DNA of 64,000 nucleotides from RFSX01 sp965230215 (GTDB lineage Bacteria > Bacteroidota > Bacteroidia > Chitinophagales > Saprospiraceae). The stretch covers positions 868,001 to 932,000 of the forward strand of contig CBDDKN010000001.1 in the NCBI GenBank assembly GCA_965230215.1. The letters are read 5' to 3'. Shown in pieces: positions 63,894 to 64,000 of this stretch. How positions within the stretch are numbered: the stretch's first letter is position 1; each line of letters opens with the position of its first letter. The notes under the pieces are model-generated. The model ran no database searches and was not told the origin of the DNA. It saw only the letters and a program-made list of their open reading frames with translations. Both the position numbers and the translations under genes were made by a program.

Positions 63894-64000
63894 AGCAAGT
63901 AACGTTCCGTTGATATGCGGAGTGCAAAAGGCATCAAGCTTTGTTAATCTTCGAAGCTCCTGCGAAGGAGATTGCGCAGATGACTGCATTCCGTGTATCA
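63894..64000. repeat. attC-like site S10 (family B), cut by window edge
   Basis: R'' AGCAAGTAAC, spacer GTTCCG, TTGATATGCGGAGTGC, AAAGGCATCAAGC, then a hairpin CTTCG...CGAAG and GAGATTGCGCAGATG, ACTGCATTCCG. It resembles the first half of the 46.7 kb site. The right end is beyond 64000, so more of the array follows. Confidence 0.6.

Larger units (their letters stand above)
54250..64000. mobile_element. Integron-like gene-cassette array, no integrase visible
   Basis: Ten fold-back sites (S1-S10) alternate with about nine cassettes, nearly all holding one minus-strand gene. Each cassette begins with GTTxxx and ends with its complement xxxAAC, and the pairs differ between cassettes while the site interiors are conserved. 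This is the arrangement of integron cassettes, where R' and R'' boxes are private to each cassette. The internal arms pair with a bulged base and an unpaired spacer, as in folded attC sites. No integrase gene is in the window; the array continues past 64000. Alternatives such as a repeat-driven duplication do not explain the private paired ends. Confidence 0.72.

Noticed and set aside
43561..64000. CRISPR array interpretation of the regularly spaced repeats
   Set aside because: The repeats are 40-190 bases, spaced by whole genes of different length, and no cas genes are present.
54250..64000. Insertion-sequence or MITE explanation for the repeats
   Set aside because: No transposase is seen and no direct target duplications were noticed; private complementary ends around each gene are not expected for MITEs.

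Overview
The window is AT-rich chromosomal DNA from a Bacteroidota bacterium, probably a marine or aquatic gliding-type lineage; I cannot place it to family. The reasons are five proteins with type IX secretion (T9SS) C-terminal sorting domains, a stand-alone protein resembling the GldM N-terminal domain, tandem proteins of the Bacteroidota-only type that starts with an ENQTGKY(L/F)(K/R)YA-like segment (DUF6090-like), and one good match to the Bacteroidota TAnnTTTG promoter. No rRNA, tRNA, CRISPR, transposase or integrase gene was seen. All but three of the genes (39593, 43701, 50468) lie on the minus strand.

Region 1 (1-35 kb) is an ordinary, loosely packed minus-strand landscape. It holds an OmpA-family protein, a large G8/beta-helix T9SS protein, a FolE-PTPS pteridine pair, a TlpA-like thioredoxin, a zinc-less MsrB lipoprotein, an S9 peptidase, a membrane guanylate/adenylate cyclase, several GNAT acetyltransferases and SRPBCC/NTF2-like small proteins. 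It also has a 1010-residue kinase/M23/aminotransferase fusion, an AraC regulator, CPBP and class C serine hydrolase genes and an old-yellow-enzyme oxidoreductase. Three genes carry one-base frameshifts (about 1168, 17628 and 19246); the YdeI-type gene also has two in-frame stops and is a real pseudogene.

Region 2 (35-53 kb) has many small unrelated hypothetical genes, a MOSC protein, an RluE-like pseudouridine synthase, a methyltransferase, DUF6090-like paralogues, an acyltransferase and a plus-strand AraC-HTH/cyclase/TPR fusion. Between genes there are dispersed copies of a repeat (36.33, 38.48, 39.46, 43.56, 45.95 and 46.72 kb).

Region 3 (53.1-64.0 kb and beyond the window edge) is the most interesting part. 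It is an integron-like gene-cassette array. Single minus-strand genes alternate with fold-back sites of 40-190 bases. Each gene is bracketed by its own short inverted pair (GTT-x-x ... x-x-AAC) that changes from gene to gene, while the interior of the sites is conserved in two or three families. This is the geometry of integron cassettes with attC sites: R''/R' boxes belonging to the cassette, an unpaired spacer, an L stem with extrahelical bases and a variable tip. Ten cassettes can be recognised, including one with no evident ORF. No integrase gene is visible, so this is either the distal part of a chromosomal integron or a cluster of attC sites without an integrase. The cassettes carry mostly small secreted, lipid-anchored or membrane proteins, an M48 peptidase, a class C serine hydrolase and T9SS substrates.
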